A stretch of DNA of 64,000 bases from Wenzhouxiangellaceae bacterium (GCA_028289455.1 JANQPN010000075.1:1-64000), one strand, 5' to 3'; shown: positions 10,601 through 20,400, counted from the stretch's first letter. The notes: a model not told the origin generated them from the sequence alone. Made by a program: numbers and translations.

Positions 10601-12337
10601 GTTGTAACCGGTAATAGCACTACGCTGACCTTTACCATTGAGAACAATGGCAATGCTTTGCTTGATTCGATCAGTTTCAGTGATGATCTGAATGCGGTGG
10701 TCCCCGGGCTGACAGCGATTGGCCTGCCGGTCAACGGTGTCTGTGGTGAAAGCTCGGTGGTTAGTGGTACTGGCTTTATTGTGTTGAGTGGTGCCAGTTT
10801 GGCCGGCGGGGAGAGCTGTAGCTTTGATGTGACGGTTAATGTGCCGTTGCCGGTGATAGGCGGAACCTATCCGAACATCACATCCGATCTGTTTGCTTCC
10901 GGTCTGACGATTGCCGAACCGGCTACCGCAGACATTGTAGTGATCGGTATCCCGGCATTGGCAGTGTCACCGGTGCTGACTGATTTTGGTGATCAGTTGC
11001 TGGGTACCACCAGTGGCAACATGCAGGTAATGTTGCAAAACACCGGAACCGATGTACTGAATGTCACCAGCTTCACTTTTGCTGCAGCGCCGTTTAATTT
11101 TGTCGGCACAACTTGTCCTGGCCTGCCGTTTTCACTCGGGATCAATGAAACCTGTACCGTGGATTACAGTTTTTCACCCACAGCATTGGGGTTGGCCAGT
11201 CAACTGTTCACGGTGGAAAGCAATGGTTCCACTTCGCCTGATACCTTTACTCTCCAGGGCAATGGTGTGCAACCAGCCATCACTATCAGCCCGGCGCTGG
11301 TTGATTTTGGTGATCAGCTGATCAATACCACCAGCGGGATAATGACCGCCATGCTGGAAAATTCCGGTACAGCTGATCTGAACGTCTCCAGCATAACTGC
11401 CGCTGCCGCTCCCTTTAATCTGGTGGGTGGAAGTTGCAGTGGTACGCCCTTTGTGCTGGCACCTGCGGCCAGCTGCAGCCTGGATTTCACTTTCGAACCC
11501 ACAACCACCGGTGCAGCCATGCAGGCATTGACGGTTGTCAGTGATGCGCCGACCACGCCGGATACCTTGACCCTGCAGGGCAATGGTACGCAGGCAGGGC
11601 TTGGCCTGAATCCGGTTGCGCCGGACTTTGGCGATGTGAATCTGGACACCACAGCGGTTCTGCCGCTGATATTGACCAACACCGGTGATGGACCATTAAG
11701 CGTCACTGCTCTCGGTAGTCTGCCGGCACCGTTTGAGTTGTTCGATGGCACTTGCGGCGGCGTGCCGTTTACCCTGCAACCGGCTGCCCAGTGTCAGTTG
11801 GATATCAGTTTTACACCGACAGTACTGGGTAATGCCAATGCGATGTTTGACATTACCAGCAATGCGCCGACCAGTCCCGATACCGTGCCGGTGACGGGCA
11901 ATGGGGTACAGCCGCAACTGGCACTGGATGTCAACGATATTGACTTTGATATCGTGATAGTCGGCGCCAATGAAACCCTGCCGCTGATGCTAAGCAACAT
12001 TGGTGACGGTATTTTGACCATAACCGATATCACCGATCCGATGATGCCGTTCGAAGTGTTTGACGGAACCTGCGGCACCCTGCCGATCATCCTGGCGCCT
12101 GCTCAGCAATGTCAGCTGGATATCAATTTCAGGCCGCGTATGGGTGGTGATTTCAGTTCCACATTTGATATCGTCAGCAACTCACCGGACAGCCCGGCAA
12201 CGGTTAACGTAAGAGGAATAGGGCTGCTGGTCGAAGTGCCGGCGTTAAGTATGTGGTCGTTGATTACATTGATAATGACGGTGCTGCTGGTGAGTGTATA
12301 CAGTCTGCGTCGTACCGCTGTACAACGCCCTCAGTAA
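7691..12337 (+). CDS. Giant exported repeat protein: DUF11-like and choice-of-anchor-D repeats with IPTL-CTERM
   Basis: A 1548-residue surface protein. A signal peptide ending in VSAYAQ leads into eight repeats of about 125-140 residues, each opening with a version of FSKSFTDDPVxPGxTVxLEF and containing a conserved Cys pair (DxCGPGS and SCTFxV). Then come four repeats opening with xxDFGDQLxxTT, with paired Cys (GTCxGxPF and QCxLDIxF), matching choice-of-anchor-D (ASPM/SPD-2/Hydin) domains. The last 35 residues match the IPTL-CTERM sorting signal: VPALSMWSLI, a hydrophobic helix, then YSLRR. The cell presumably processes this tail, but no sorting enzyme is in the window. Likely an adhesin or matrix protein. 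Confidence 0.85.
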   Translation: MHCHFSRHMVRIARRCALLMALCLVTVSAYAQPSFSKVFSPDTIGPGSQSVLSFFISNGSSLPAIDLAFTDTLPAGMDIADPPAIFTDCVNGLVNAPAGGSTITFTEGRLSAFDDCTVRVNVTSSVVGTSTNTSGDLTSSLGNSGTATDDLTVVDTRPGFSKSFAPSTVNFRERSTLTFTIDNTLNGGNILNISFNDEFPIGMVVADPANASTTCVGGVLIAQPGTDNMSYTPGFFGDASLTANSTCTVSVDVTGNATGPLGNVSSDLTSITLPSPFQNSSGLAGDTLQVDVDEELVFSKSFTDDPVIPGGTVMLEFRIQNPDRNFPVSNITFTDDLTAVLSGLTAVGLPFNDVCGPGSQINGGTVLTLTGGSLGPDSTCTFSVMLQTPAAAPVGGFPNITSPITGDVAGNAVVGNAASETLFIGEAPMLSKTFLTNPVGAGETVSMEFTITNVSSTSPATDITFNDDIESFLPGVVASSLPAAGFCGPGSTLFTFQNNGLTILSMIGGNLAADASCTFSVDLLVPAGGLGGVFTNTTTAISATVDGITQTGIAASADLEVLEAPALEKTFTDDPVAPGDTVMLEFTITHDLSAPADATGISFTDDLNAALTGLAAIGLPANDVCGAGSQISGTTNLSFTGGTLSPGASCTFNVTLQVPATALPGVFTNITSNLTATVSGQSVTGNSDSDELTITGLEFTKEFIDDPVIAGQMATLRFTIDNTSTVNDATGMFFTDNLTATLSGLTAVGALPTDPCGPGSSISGTTFLIFVGGNLTPGTSCSFDVTVQVPPGAQDDTYQNITSSLTATIDGSVVVLPAASDALLVDSRQLLLSKAFTDDPVPAGSTVTLEFMLTNLSATDAVSDIAFTDDLNAVLPGLAAVGLPAADICGMGSSISGTGLLIFTGGSLPAAGSCTFAVTLQLPAGGSPGIFVNTTSSVAGMLAGLPVTGDPAIDNLAVLNFNFSKSFVNPVVTGNSTTLTFTIENNGNALLDSISFSDDLNAVVPGLTAIGLPVNGVCGESSVVSGTGFIVLSGASLAGGESCSFDVTVNVPLPVIGGTYPNITSDLFASGLTIAEPATADIVVIGIPALAVSPVLTDFGDQLLGTTSGNMQVMLQNTGTDVLNVTSFTFAAAPFNFVGTTCPGLPFSLGINETCTVDYSFSPTALGLASQLFTVESNGSTSPDTFTLQGNGVQPAITISPALVDFGDQLINTTSGIMTAMLENSGTADLNVSSITAAAAPFNLVGGSCSGTPFVLAPAASCSLDFTFEPTTTGAAMQALTVVSDAPTTPDTLTLQGNGTQAGLGLNPVAPDFGDVNLDTTAVLPLILTNTGDGPLSVTALGSLPAPFELFDGTCGGVPFTLQPAAQCQLDISFTPTVLGNANAMFDITSNAPTSPDTVPVTGNGVQPQLALDVNDIDFDIVIVGANETLPLMLSNIGDGILTITDITDPMMPFEVFDGTCGTLPIILAPAQQCQLDINFRPRMGGDFSSTFDIVSNSPDSPATVNVRGIGLLVEVPALSMWSLITLIMTVLLVSVYSLRRTAVQRPQ

Positions 12338-12344
12338 CCCCCGG

Positions 12345-12371
12345 CCGCGGTATGCGCCAGGCATACCGCGG
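12345..12371 (+). terminator. Perfect 11-bp hairpin after the repeat protein
   Basis: CCGCGGTATGC (12345-12355) pairs perfectly with GCATACCGCGG (12361-12371) around a five-base loop. It begins just after the stop of the giant repeat protein. There is no T-tract, so it may act as an mRNA-stabilising or Rho-assisted end rather than a classic intrinsic terminator. Confidence 0.55.
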
Positions 12372-12476
12372 TACTTGACCGGTCAGAGAAAGCATTGACC
12401 GGATTGCACGGTCAGTATTTACCTTCAGCGCAGATATCCTGTTACTATCCTGCGCGAATTCAATGATGGTGTTCTT

Positions 12477-15050
12477 ATGAGATTCAAATGGTCCGTTCTG
12501 TGCCTGTTGATGTTGCTGTTTTACATCAATCCCGCCTTGTCAGGCGAAATTCTGCCCGGTGATGAAACTTACCGGTCCGATGTCCCATTGCCTGCCGATG
12601 AGCTGGGATGGGAAGTCGGTGAGTGGCATGCGCGCCCGGAGCAGATTACCCGGTATTTTGAGCGTCTGGCGGACATTTCAGGACGTGCATCCCTGCAGGT
12701 GATCGGACTAAGCCATGAGCAACGGCCTTTGATTCAGCTGATGATTACCAGCGAAGCGAACCAGGCGCGCCTGGAGGAGGTCAGGCAGAGCCATCTGAAT
12801 GGTGACGGACCGCTGGTGGTCTGGCTTGGTTACAGTATCCATGGCAATGAAGCCAGTGGCAGCAACGCGGCCATACTGACGGCTTATCACCTGATTGCGG
12901 GTGAAGCACAATGGATCGAAGATTTGCTACGTGAAGCAGTAATCGTTATCGATCCGATGTTTAACCCTGACGGACTGGGGCGTTTTGCCACCTGGGCCAA
13001 TATGCACCGCGGCCAACAGCCGGCAGGTGACCGGATTCACCGTGCCCATTGGGAAGCCTGGCCGGCCGGACGGTTTAATCATTACTGGTTTGATATGAAC
13101 CGTGACTGGCTGCCGGCAACACAGCCGGAATCTGTTGCCAGACTGACCCAGTTTCATCGCTGGATGCCGAATATTATGGGCGACTTCCATGAGCAGGGTT
13201 CGGATGCCGGGTACTTTTTCCAGCCGGGCGTACCACAACGCAAAAACCCTTTAACGCCGGATGAAAATGTTGAGTTGACCACTGAGCTGGCCAGGTATCA
13301 CGGACGTGCATTGGACGCTATCGGTCAGCGGTATTACAGTCGTGAAACCTTTGATGATTTCTATTACGGCAAAGGCTCGACGTATCCGGATATCAATGGA
13401 AGCATCGGCATCCTGTATGAGCAGCCGTCAACCCGGGGGCATAAGGTCGATTCAATCAATGGTGAATTCACTTTCACCGATGCAGTCCGTAACCAGTATG
13501 CTACGAGCATATCCACTTTGCAGGGTGCCTATGCGATAAGAGACCGGCTGGTGGATTATCAAAGCCGGTTCTATGCGGATGCACTGCAGCGTGCCCGCAA
13601 CAGCCGTGGCCAGGCGTGGGTGTTCGCCGACGATTCAGATGTATCACGGGCAGCCATGCTGGCGGAGCTGATGGCATTGCATCAGATTGAAGTCTACCGC
13701 TTAGGGGAAGACATTACTGCCGATGGTATTGAGTTTTCCGCCGGCAGTGCCTGGGTGGTGCCGACCCGGCAGCGGCAGGCAGCGCTGATTGAGGCAATGT
13801 TTGAGCAGCGTACCGAATTCGACGACAACACTTTTTATGATGTCTCAGCCTGGACTCTGCCGAAAGCTTTCAATTTACCGTTTGCATTGGTCAATACCAT
13901 CCCGGACAGCGCTGATCAGACAGAACAGGAGGAAGTGGCATTCAACCCACAGCCTGATGCCAGTGCCTATTTGTTCAAACGGCATGATCTGGCCGGTTCG
14001 GCTATGGCGATGCAATTACTGAACGAAGATATCCGGGTTTACCGTGCCGGTAATCCAACAATACCAACCGGCCAGGACAGTTTGATCCAGCAGGGTGATT
14101 TTGTTGTGCCTGTATTGCGAGGTGAGGACCGCGACAAAATGGAACAACTGCTGGGTGAACAGGCACAGCACTGGCAGGTACCGGTAGAAGCTGTCAGCAG
14201 CGGATTTAATTCAGCCGGCCCCGATTTGGGCTCGCCCACCATTCGACCGTTAACAGCCGTTAAGCCGTTGCTGGTGGTCGGCCGGGGCGTAGTACCAATG
14301 GAGGCCGGCCATATCTGGCACCTGGTGGATCGCCGTTTGGGTTTGCCTTTGCCGATGCTGGATGTTGATGTTCAGGCCGCATTTGACCTGGATGACTACA
14401 CGCATTTACTGATTCCCGATACCGATCCCAAAGCTATTCCCAAGGCCTGGTACCCATTGATCAAGGGCTGGGTTAATCGTGGTGGTGTACTGGTAACGCA
14501 AAAGCGCTCGGCGCTGTGGGCCGAAGCGGTATTTTCCGAGCGCCCTGAAGATGCTAAGAAATCAGTGACTGAAGATGATCGCATTGCCGGGTTGATCGAC
14601 AAAATCAGTAATCGCAAAGACACTTCAACCAAAGATATCGGCAGACAACCTTATGCTCAGCATCAGGCGGACACCGCTGACCGTATTCTGGGTGGTGCAA
14701 TATTCCCCGGTAGCCTGGATTTAACGCATCCACTGGCGCAGGGATATACCCGAGAAGAACTGCCGGTATTTCTGAACAGCATCACCAGATTGGAGCTCAG
14801 CAAGAATGCCTACAGCACACCGCTGGTGCTGGCCAGTTCCACTCCAACCGCAGGTTTTGCCAGTGAATACGCTAATCAGGAACTGGACGGACGTCCGGTT
14901 TTGATCGCGGACAAAGTCGGACAGGGCGTGGTGGTCAGGTTTGCATTTAACCCGAACTTCAGAGCATTCTGGCGTGGCACCGAGCAGCTGTATGTGAATG
15001 CTTTGCTGAATGCATCCATGATTCAAGGCACTCGTCTACCGACTGAATAA
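12477..15050 (+). CDS. Exported M14-family zinc carboxypeptidase
   Basis: An 857-residue M14 peptidase with a signal peptide. Zinc ligands H122 and E125 lie in SIHGNEASGSNA, and the third ligand H238 is in GDFHEQGSDAGYF. The catalytic glutamate is probably E315 in ILYEQPSTRG. DPMFNPDGLGR and FDMNRDW, which shape the substrate pocket in this subfamily, are also present. The remaining 500 residues form C-terminal domains without a name I can give; long M14 relatives of about this size occur in many marine bacteria. The enzyme should trim peptides outside the cytoplasm. Signal peptidase follows eight bases later. Confidence 0.88.
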   Translation: MRFKWSVLCLLMLLFYINPALSGEILPGDETYRSDVPLPADELGWEVGEWHARPEQITRYFERLADISGRASLQVIGLSHEQRPLIQLMITSEANQARLEEVRQSHLNGDGPLVVWLGYSIHGNEASGSNAAILTAYHLIAGEAQWIEDLLREAVIVIDPMFNPDGLGRFATWANMHRGQQPAGDRIHRAHWEAWPAGRFNHYWFDMNRDWLPATQPESVARLTQFHRWMPNIMGDFHEQGSDAGYFFQPGVPQRKNPLTPDENVELTTELARYHGRALDAIGQRYYSRETFDDFYYGKGSTYPDINGSIGILYEQPSTRGHKVDSINGEFTFTDAVRNQYATSISTLQGAYAIRDRLVDYQSRFYADALQRARNSRGQAWVFADDSDVSRAAMLAELMALHQIEVYRLGEDITADGIEFSAGSAWVVPTRQRQAALIEAMFEQRTEFDDNTFYDVSAWTLPKAFNLPFALVNTIPDSADQTEQEEVAFNPQPDASAYLFKRHDLAGSAMAMQLLNEDIRVYRAGNPTIPTGQDSLIQQGDFVVPVLRGEDRDKMEQLLGEQAQHWQVPVEAVSSGFNSAGPDLGSPTIRPLTAVKPLLVVGRGVVPMEAGHIWHLVDRRLGLPLPMLDVDVQAAFDLDDYTHLLIPDTDPKAIPKAWYPLIKGWVNRGGVLVTQKRSALWAEAVFSERPEDAKKSVTEDDRIAGLIDKISNRKDTSTKDIGRQPYAQHQADTADRILGGAIFPGSLDLTHPLAQGYTREELPVFLNSITRLELSKNAYSTPLVLASSTPTAGFASEYANQELDGRPVLIADKVGQGVVVRFAFNPNFRAFWRGTEQLYVNALLNASMIQGTRLPTE

Positions 15051-15058
15051 TTCACTTT

Positions 15059-15919
15059 ATGAACTGGAAGCCAAAACGCTGGATCGCAATAACGCTGGGC
15101 TTTTTCCTACAGTTTTTTGGTCTGCTGTATGTCGGCAGATATAAGTGGGCCATATTCTATTTTTTATTAAGTATTGGCGTCGCTGTATTGGATCTATGGT
15201 TGTTGAAAATACCGGAATACAGCAGCCTGGTGGAACGTTTCCCGGTCAATATTCTGCTAATGCTGGTTTGTGCGGTGCATGCGGGTGTATTGGCTGGGAA
15301 GCCTATAGCCGCAGCAACTCGACCGTGGTATAGCCGCAGGCAGGCCCTGGTGGGTTTGCCCGCTGTTTTGCTGATAACTATATTCACAGTTCGATCATTT
15401 TTTTATGAGCCTTTCAGAATACCTGCAGGCAGCATGTTGCCTGGCTTGGAGGTCGGGGATCATTTGCTGATACAAAAATGGCCATATGGTAACTATGGCA
15501 CCTTTGGATTCTCAGTATATAAATCCAATTCAGCTGCGATAAGGGAGCCTGAGCGCGGAGACATATTTGTTTTTGATTACCCTGCGGACAGGCAGGTGAT
15601 GTTTGTCAAAAGAATAATCGGGCTGCCGGGCGATACTATCGTGTATGAGAATAAGCAGCTCTTCATCAACGGTTCGCCCGTTGAAAAAGATGCAGTAACA
15701 ACCGGCCAAATGCTGGATGTTTTTCAGGAACGGCTGGATGATAAAACCTATCAAATTGTGATTCACAATGCCCGTTCTGCCGGTCCTCCGTTCAGGCTGG
15801 TCGTTCCGGAAAACAGCTATTTTGTGATGGGTGATAATCGGGATAATTCCAGCGATAGCCGCCACTGGGGGGTAATTGCCAAAACTGATCTGGTTGGAAA
15901 AGTTGTGTGGACATGGTGA
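15059..15919 (+). CDS. lepB: Signal peptidase I
   Basis: A 286-residue inner-membrane peptidase that removes signal peptides from exported proteins. Catalytic Ser is S125 in FRIPAGSMLPGL and the general base is K184 in MFVKRIIGLPGD. The conserved MGDNRDNSSDSRHWG box closes the fold. There are extra N-terminal membrane segments (about residues 8-48, 62-80 and 95-112), one or two more than the classic two-helix enzyme. It lies eight bases after an exported M14 peptidase rather than next to lepA/rnc, so it may be a second, accessory signal peptidase. The family call is secure; LepB orthology is less so. Confidence 0.85.
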   Translation: MNWKPKRWIAITLGFFLQFFGLLYVGRYKWAIFYFLLSIGVAVLDLWLLKIPEYSSLVERFPVNILLMLVCAVHAGVLAGKPIAAATRPWYSRRQALVGLPAVLLITIFTVRSFFYEPFRIPAGSMLPGLEVGDHLLIQKWPYGNYGTFGFSVYKSNSAAIREPERGDIFVFDYPADRQVMFVKRIIGLPGDTIVYENKQLFINGSPVEKDAVTTGQMLDVFQERLDDKTYQIVIHNARSAGPPFRLVVPENSYFVMGDNRDNSSDSRHWGVIAKTDLVGKVVWTW

Positions 15920-16006
15920 TTCCGGCGTGACATCAACAGAACCAGGTATAACTTCAGTATCGACTGATGTGGTACAACCGCATCAAGCCCCATCATGCTG
16001 AATGTG

Positions 16007-16029
16007 TTGAAGCCGGAGACCGGCTTCAA
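16007..16029. terminator. Bidirectional terminator-like hairpin
   Basis: TTGAAGCCGG (16007-16016) and CCGGCTTCAA (16020-16029) form a perfect 10-bp stem with a three-base loop between the convergent signal peptidase and solute-binding protein genes. No long T-tract follows on either side, but position and stability suggest it ends both transcripts. Confidence 0.7.
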
Positions 16030-16041
16030 TAATAGCGAAAG

Positions 16042-16905
16042 CTACCGGTCAGTTCCCAGGTAGCGTTTAAAGATTTCCTGATCCTTTCCGCTCAGTTTAA
16101 GGCCTGCAAGTGCATCGTTAAAAGCACCCAGCTGCTCTTCTGAAACGGTGGCCTTACTGAACATCAGACTGACCGGCATATTCGAAATCATAACACCGGT
16201 GGCGCGCACCTGATCATGCCATCCCTGCCGGCGAATAATGGCGGCAGTGACAAACGGATCTTCCATGAACCCATCAATGCGGCCATCTGCCAGATTGGTA
16301 AAGTTGATTTCTGCCAATGAGGCGTAGACGAACTGATCGGCATAGGTGGCGTCATTCTGGGCACTGCTGATCGGCTCACCATAGATATACCCATCAGTCA
16401 GGCCAATGCGAAAACCCTCACTCAGCAGGCTGGCAAACTCCTGGGCCGGCAGATCTGCTTCAGTTGCAATGTAAAGTTCGAACTGTTCGGCGCGATAGGG
16501 GATCGAGAACCAGGCATAGCTTTCCCGTTCGGCAATCGGAGTGGCGCCGGCCAGCAGGTCGATTTCGCCTTCCTTAAGCATCGGTAACAGGCTGATCCAT
16601 TGGCCTTCGACAAAATCGACAGTACAGCCTGATTCAGCCGCCATTGCTTCCACCAGTTCAACGTCAACTCCACGGATGACATTGTCAGCGGCTTCAAAAT
16701 GATACGGCTCCCATGAATCAAAACCCATGGTCAAACTACAGGCTTGCTGTGTTTCAGGTTCTGATTCAGTTGGTTGGTTGCTGGTGGTTGACTGGTTGTC
16801 AGCGGGTGGGTCGGAAGCGGGTGGTTGTGAGTCCTGTTGGCATGCGGTAAGAGCAAACACAAGACCAATGCTGACGAGTAGGGACTTATAAATGGCTGGT
16901 TTCAT
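16042..16905 (-). CDS. Solute-binding lipoprotein, family 3 (amino-acid-type)
   Basis: About 287 residues with a lipoprotein signal (FALTACQQ), a Pro/Ser/Gln/Thr-rich linker to about residue 55, then a periplasmic-binding-protein type 2 domain. Family 3 features include TMGFDSWEPYHFEAADN near the start of the domain and RGVDVELVEAMAAESG. A GGGAGG ribosome-binding site lies eight bases before the chosen ATG, which rejects the 8-codon longer frame. No ABC permease or ATPase of the amino-acid type is beside it. It may therefore work with a distant transporter or act as a sensor subunit. Ligand unknown. Confidence 0.82.
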   Translation of the reverse strand: MKPAIYKSLLVSIGLVFALTACQQDSQPPASDPPADNQSTTSNQPTESEPETQQACSLTMGFDSWEPYHFEAADNVIRGVDVELVEAMAAESGCTVDFVEGQWISLLPMLKEGEIDLLAGATPIAERESYAWFSIPYRAEQFELYIATEADLPAQEFASLLSEGFRIGLTDGYIYGEPISSAQNDATYADQFVYASLAEINFTNLADGRIDGFMEDPFVTAAIIRRQGWHDQVRATGVMISNMPVSLMFSKATVSEEQLGAFNDALAGLKLSGKDQEIFKRYLGTDR

Positions 16906-17089
16906 AAACTCTGCCTCCCGTGCGTACATTTATCCGGGGCGCTTGATCATCTACTGATTACCGCGCCGCTCAGCTACAGCTTACGCCGTTTTTAGCGGTA
17001 TGACAAACGTGATAAGTGATTTAAAACCAATGACATGCCGTGTTTTTCCGGCACTCCGTATCAGTAGATTAGTTACGAAAAAATTCGTT

Positions 17090-18481
17090 TTATTTTTTGT
17101 TAGCCAGTTCTGAACCCGCAGCAGGCGTGCAGATTCCGCTGTCACTGGCTAATACCAGGTCCTTCAATATGCCGAATGGCAAGGGCCCGTTGGTCAGCAG
17201 ATAATCATGAAATCGAAGTACACTGAAAGTTGCCGGGTTTTCCAGCAACAGACGGCTTTTCCAGTTTTCTATCTGGACAGCGCCATATTTATACGTGATC
17301 ACCTGAGCAGGCCAGCGGCGCATGCGCTGGATTTCCCGTCGGCCGATATCATCGCGGCCGATAATGTGTTCTTGCCAGAAGGTTAAAGCCTTTTCATCAG
17401 ACCACCCATGGTAATTAATACCTACATCCAACGACACCCTTACAGACCGAACGATGTCCCATTCCCATCTGCCCAGCTGAGAATAGGGTGTTGTATATAG
17501 ACCCAGTGGCTGACCCAGGGACTCAACATATGCGGCCCAGCCTTCACTGAAACCAAAATAGCGCACCAGTTGCCTTAGGGGTGAATGGTCCTGTGCCTGT
17601 TCGATGTGATTTTGAAAATGGTGACCTGGAACGGCTTCATGCAGGTACAACCAATCGCTTGCCCGTTTATTGTATGGGTTGTCGAATAAGTTGAAATAAA
17701 ACGTTCGGCCATCGTAGTAGCCGGGTACCTGTGCCAATGCCGGGTTATTGCCACGTTCAATTTGCACTTTGGGAATATCAGGGTAAACAAAAAACTGGCT
17801 GGACAGGTTTTCACTGACGGTTGTATCGATTGCTTCAAACCCGGCCTGGACCTCAGCCTGATCACTGGTGAAGAATTCGGCATCTGACAGCCGTTGTGCA
17901 AACTGTTGGTCGGAAAGGTTAAGTGACGCTTGCAGCTGTTCAATATTCTGCTTGGCCCGGTCTATCTGCTGCAGGCCAAATTCAAATATGTCTTCAGGGT
18001 CAACCTCTGCACCCAGCCAGCGGTTTAAAAAATATGCATACCATTGCTTGCCATCAGTAATATGAAAGATTCCGGATGTGTGCTCCGCTGGTGGGCTATT
18101 ACCCTGTAATGAACGGCTGAGCCGCAGGCGTTCCTGATTAAGCCTGATTTCAAAGTCGGCTACCTGGTAGTCAACTTTTTGCTGATCAGACAAATGATCC
18201 ATTGTGATTTCATCCAGCCGGCTTCTGGCAGTGGTGAAAAATGTCTGTTGTGCTTCCAATGCCTCAGCATCAGGAATCTGCTGAAGGTTTTCGCTGTAGG
18301 ACAGCACCAGCTGTGGAATTTCCAGGCGGTTATAACCGGCCACAAACCAGTGGCTGAAAACCTGAAAACGCAGTGATGTGTCTGCCTGGGCGTATGCATT
18401 CGACAGCAAGGTGCATAAGGAGATGCAGATAACTGCCAGCCAATGACGTAATTTAGGTTTGATCAGTCTTGTTTTGTACAT
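17090..18481 (-). CDS. Exported DUF885 protein (putative peptidase)
   Basis: About 463 residues with an N-terminal signal peptide ending near NAYAQA. The family signature is the YLHEAVPGHHFQNHIEQ box, a HExxxGHH zinc-binding pattern, followed by FGFSEGWAAYVESLG, in which a downstream Glu can complete the metal site. DUF885 proteins are large, often periplasmic or secreted, and are thought to be metallopeptidases, although few have been tested. A GTG eight codons upstream (18505) is in frame, but ATG at 18481 directly precedes the basic start of the signal peptide. The gene stands alone. Confidence 0.8.
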   Translation of the reverse strand: MYKTRLIKPKLRHWLAVICISLCTLLSNAYAQADTSLRFQVFSHWFVAGYNRLEIPQLVLSYSENLQQIPDAEALEAQQTFFTTARSRLDEITMDHLSDQQKVDYQVADFEIRLNQERLRLSRSLQGNSPPAEHTSGIFHITDGKQWYAYFLNRWLGAEVDPEDIFEFGLQQIDRAKQNIEQLQASLNLSDQQFAQRLSDAEFFTSDQAEVQAGFEAIDTTVSENLSSQFFVYPDIPKVQIERGNNPALAQVPGYYDGRTFYFNLFDNPYNKRASDWLYLHEAVPGHHFQNHIEQAQDHSPLRQLVRYFGFSEGWAAYVESLGQPLGLYTTPYSQLGRWEWDIVRSVRVSLDVGINYHGWSDEKALTFWQEHIIGRDDIGRREIQRMRRWPAQVITYKYGAVQIENWKSRLLLENPATFSVLRFHDYLLTNGPLPFGILKDLVLASDSGICTPAAGSELANKK

Positions 18482-18715
18482 CAGTGAATTATCTGCGCTT
18501 AACACTAAAGAGATGTTCTACAGGTTTTACAACATCAGTATGTTTAAGCGCCAGTGATAACGGCTGATCAGGCGCCACTTTGGGTTAAACATCACAGTAG
18601 CCGGTTTTACCGGAATATCTGGGTAGTAAATTAATCGTTTTGTGCAGATTGCCAGATCAGGTCATCGTATTAATGATAATTCGGCCTGCAGCGCTGTAAG
18701 ACCAGGACATGCTGG

Positions 18716-19477
18716 CTAGTTTTTCAGCCGGTAACCGGTTTTGAAAATCCACCTTACGATTAACATACAGACAATCAAAAAGCCGAAGGTGACGCCGGCG
18801 CTGACGGCTACATTGACATCACTGACACCGTAAAAGCTCCAGCGAAACCCACTGATAAGATAGACAACCGGGTTGAATAAGGTAATTTTCTGCCAGATCG
18901 GCGGCAGCATGCTGATTGAATAGAAACTGCCGCCCAGAAAAGTCAGCGGTGTGACCACCATCATTGGAATGATCTGCAGTTTTTCAAAGCCATCTGCCCA
19001 CACCCCGATGATAAAGCCGAACATACTGAAGGTCAGGGCGGTCAGCACCAGAAAGCCAAACATCCAGAACGGGTGTTCAATGGTATAGGGTACGAAAAAA
19101 CGCGCCGTAATCAGTATCAGTATCCCCAGAATAATCGATTTAGTGGCGGCCGCGCCGACGTAGCCAAGAACAATTTCAACGTATGAAACAGGTGCGGACA
19201 ACACCTCATAAATGGTGCCGGAAAAACGGGGCATGTATATGCCGAATGAGGCATTGGAGATACTCTCGTTGAGCAGCGATAACATGATCAGTCCGGGGAT
19301 AATGAAAGCACCGTAGGCAATCCCATCGATTTCGCCAATCCGGGAACCGATGGCGGCACCGAAAACAACAAAGTAGAGTGAAGTTGACAGCACTGGTGAT
19401 GCAATACTCTGCATCAGTGTGCGGCCGGTGCGTGCCATTTCAAAACGGTAAATGGCCCGTATACCATGAATATTCAT
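18716..19477 (-). CDS. yadH: ABC-2 type exporter permease, YadH-like
   Basis: A 253-residue membrane protein with six predicted helices and the ABC-2 permease motif region [20 protein letters not shown]. Length and sequence agree with E. coli YadH. It forms a two-gene operon with the ATPase, overlapping its stop by four bases, an ATGA junction that favours coupled translation. The substrate of YadGH-type systems is not established. It is the only complete ABC exporter in the window, about 8 kb from the RiPP cluster, which makes a link possible but unsupported. Confidence 0.82.
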   Translation of the reverse strand: MNIHGIRAIYRFEMARTGRTLMQSIASPVLSTSLYFVVFGAAIGSRIGEIDGIAYGAFIIPGLIMLSLLNESISNASFGIYMPRFSGTIYEVLSAPVSYVEIVLGYVGAAATKSIILGILILITARFFVPYTIEHPFWMFGFLVLTALTFSMFGFIIGVWADGFEKLQIIPMMVVTPLTFLGGSFYSISMLPPIWQKITLFNPVVYLISGFRWSFYGVSDVNVAVSAGVTFGFLIVCMLIVRWIFKTGYRLKN

Positions 19478-20400
19478 GTTTTATCCCTCACCAGATTGAC
19501 GAAGATATCCTCCAGAGAGCTTTGGCTGGAATTCAGGTCTTTGTAATCGATGCCAAGTGAATTCAGCTGACGCAGCAGACCTGCTATGCCGGTGCGTTCG
19601 GCCTGAGTGTCATAGGTGTAAATCAGCTGATGTCCATCCGTTGACAGCTCCAGAAGGTGATCGTCCAGTTCTGTAGGAAGCTGCTGTAACGGTGATTGCA
19701 GATGCAGAATCAACTGCTTTTTACCCAACTGTTCCATCAACACATGCTTGTCTTCCACCAGGATAAGTTCGCCCTTGTTGATAACGCCGATCCTGTCGGC
19801 CATTTCTTCTGCTTCTTCAATGTAGTGGGTGGTAAGAATAATGGTGACGCCGCGGGCGCGTAAGCCACGGACCATTTCCCACATATCACGACGCAGTTCC
19901 ACATCGACGCCGGCGGTTGGTTCATCAAGGAACAGAATGCGGGGTTCGTGTGACAATGCTTTGGCGATCATTACCCGCCGCTTCATGCCGCCAGACAGTG
20001 CCATGATTTTGTTATCTTTTTTGTCCCACAGTGATAAATCACACAGTAATTTTTCAATGTAGGCAGGATTGGCCGGTTTGCCGAACAACCCACGGCTGAA
20101 GTTAACTGTCGCCCATACGCTTTCAAAAGCATCAGTGGACAACTCCTGCGGAACCAGGCCGATCTTGGAACGTGCAGCACGATAGTCATTGACAATATGA
20201 TGGCCATCAGCAAGGACTTCCCCTTCGCCGGGGTTAACGATGCCACATATAATACTAATCAAAGTGGTTTTGCCCGCGCCGTTGGGGCCCAGCAAAGCAA
20301 ATATCTCCCCCTGTTTGATGTCCAGATTGACCTGATTCAGCGCTTTGAAGCCGGAAGCATAAACTTTGCTGAGGTTTTTAACAGAGATAACCGTTGACAC
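19474..20400 (-). CDS. yadG: ABC transporter ATPase, YadG-like
   Basis: A 308-residue ATP-binding subunit. Walker A is GPNGAGKTT (about residues 38-46), the signature is [15 protein letters not shown], and Walker B is [12 protein letters not shown], followed by the H-loop in [11 protein letters not shown]. The stretch from [14 protein letters not shown] onward is close to E. coli YadG, and the length is the same. It hydrolyses ATP at the inner face of the membrane to drive the partner permease at 18716-19477. Confidence 0.85.
   Translation of the reverse strand: MSTVISVKNLSKVYASGFKALNQVNLDIKQGEIFALLGPNGAGKTTLISIICGIVNPGEGEVLADGHHIVNDYRAARSKIGLVPQELSTDAFESVWATVNFSRGLFGKPANPAYIEKLLCDLSLWDKKDNKIMALSGGMKRRVMIAKALSHEPRILFLDEPTAGVDVELRRDMWEMVRGLRARGVTIILTTHYIEEAEEMADRIGVINKGELILVEDKHVLMEQLGKKQLILHLQSPLQQLPTELDDHLLELSTDGHQLIYTYDTQAERTGIAGLLRQLNSLGIDYKDLNSSQSSLEDIFVNLVRDKT

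Noticed and set aside
8647..10734. Long minus-strand frames inside the giant repeat protein
   Set aside because: They are shadows of the repeats; their sequences lack start signals and domain structure.
16042..16905. Solute-binding protein as part of a local amino-acid ABC operon
   Set aside because: No matching permease or ATPase is adjacent; YadGH is an ABC-2 exporter of another class.
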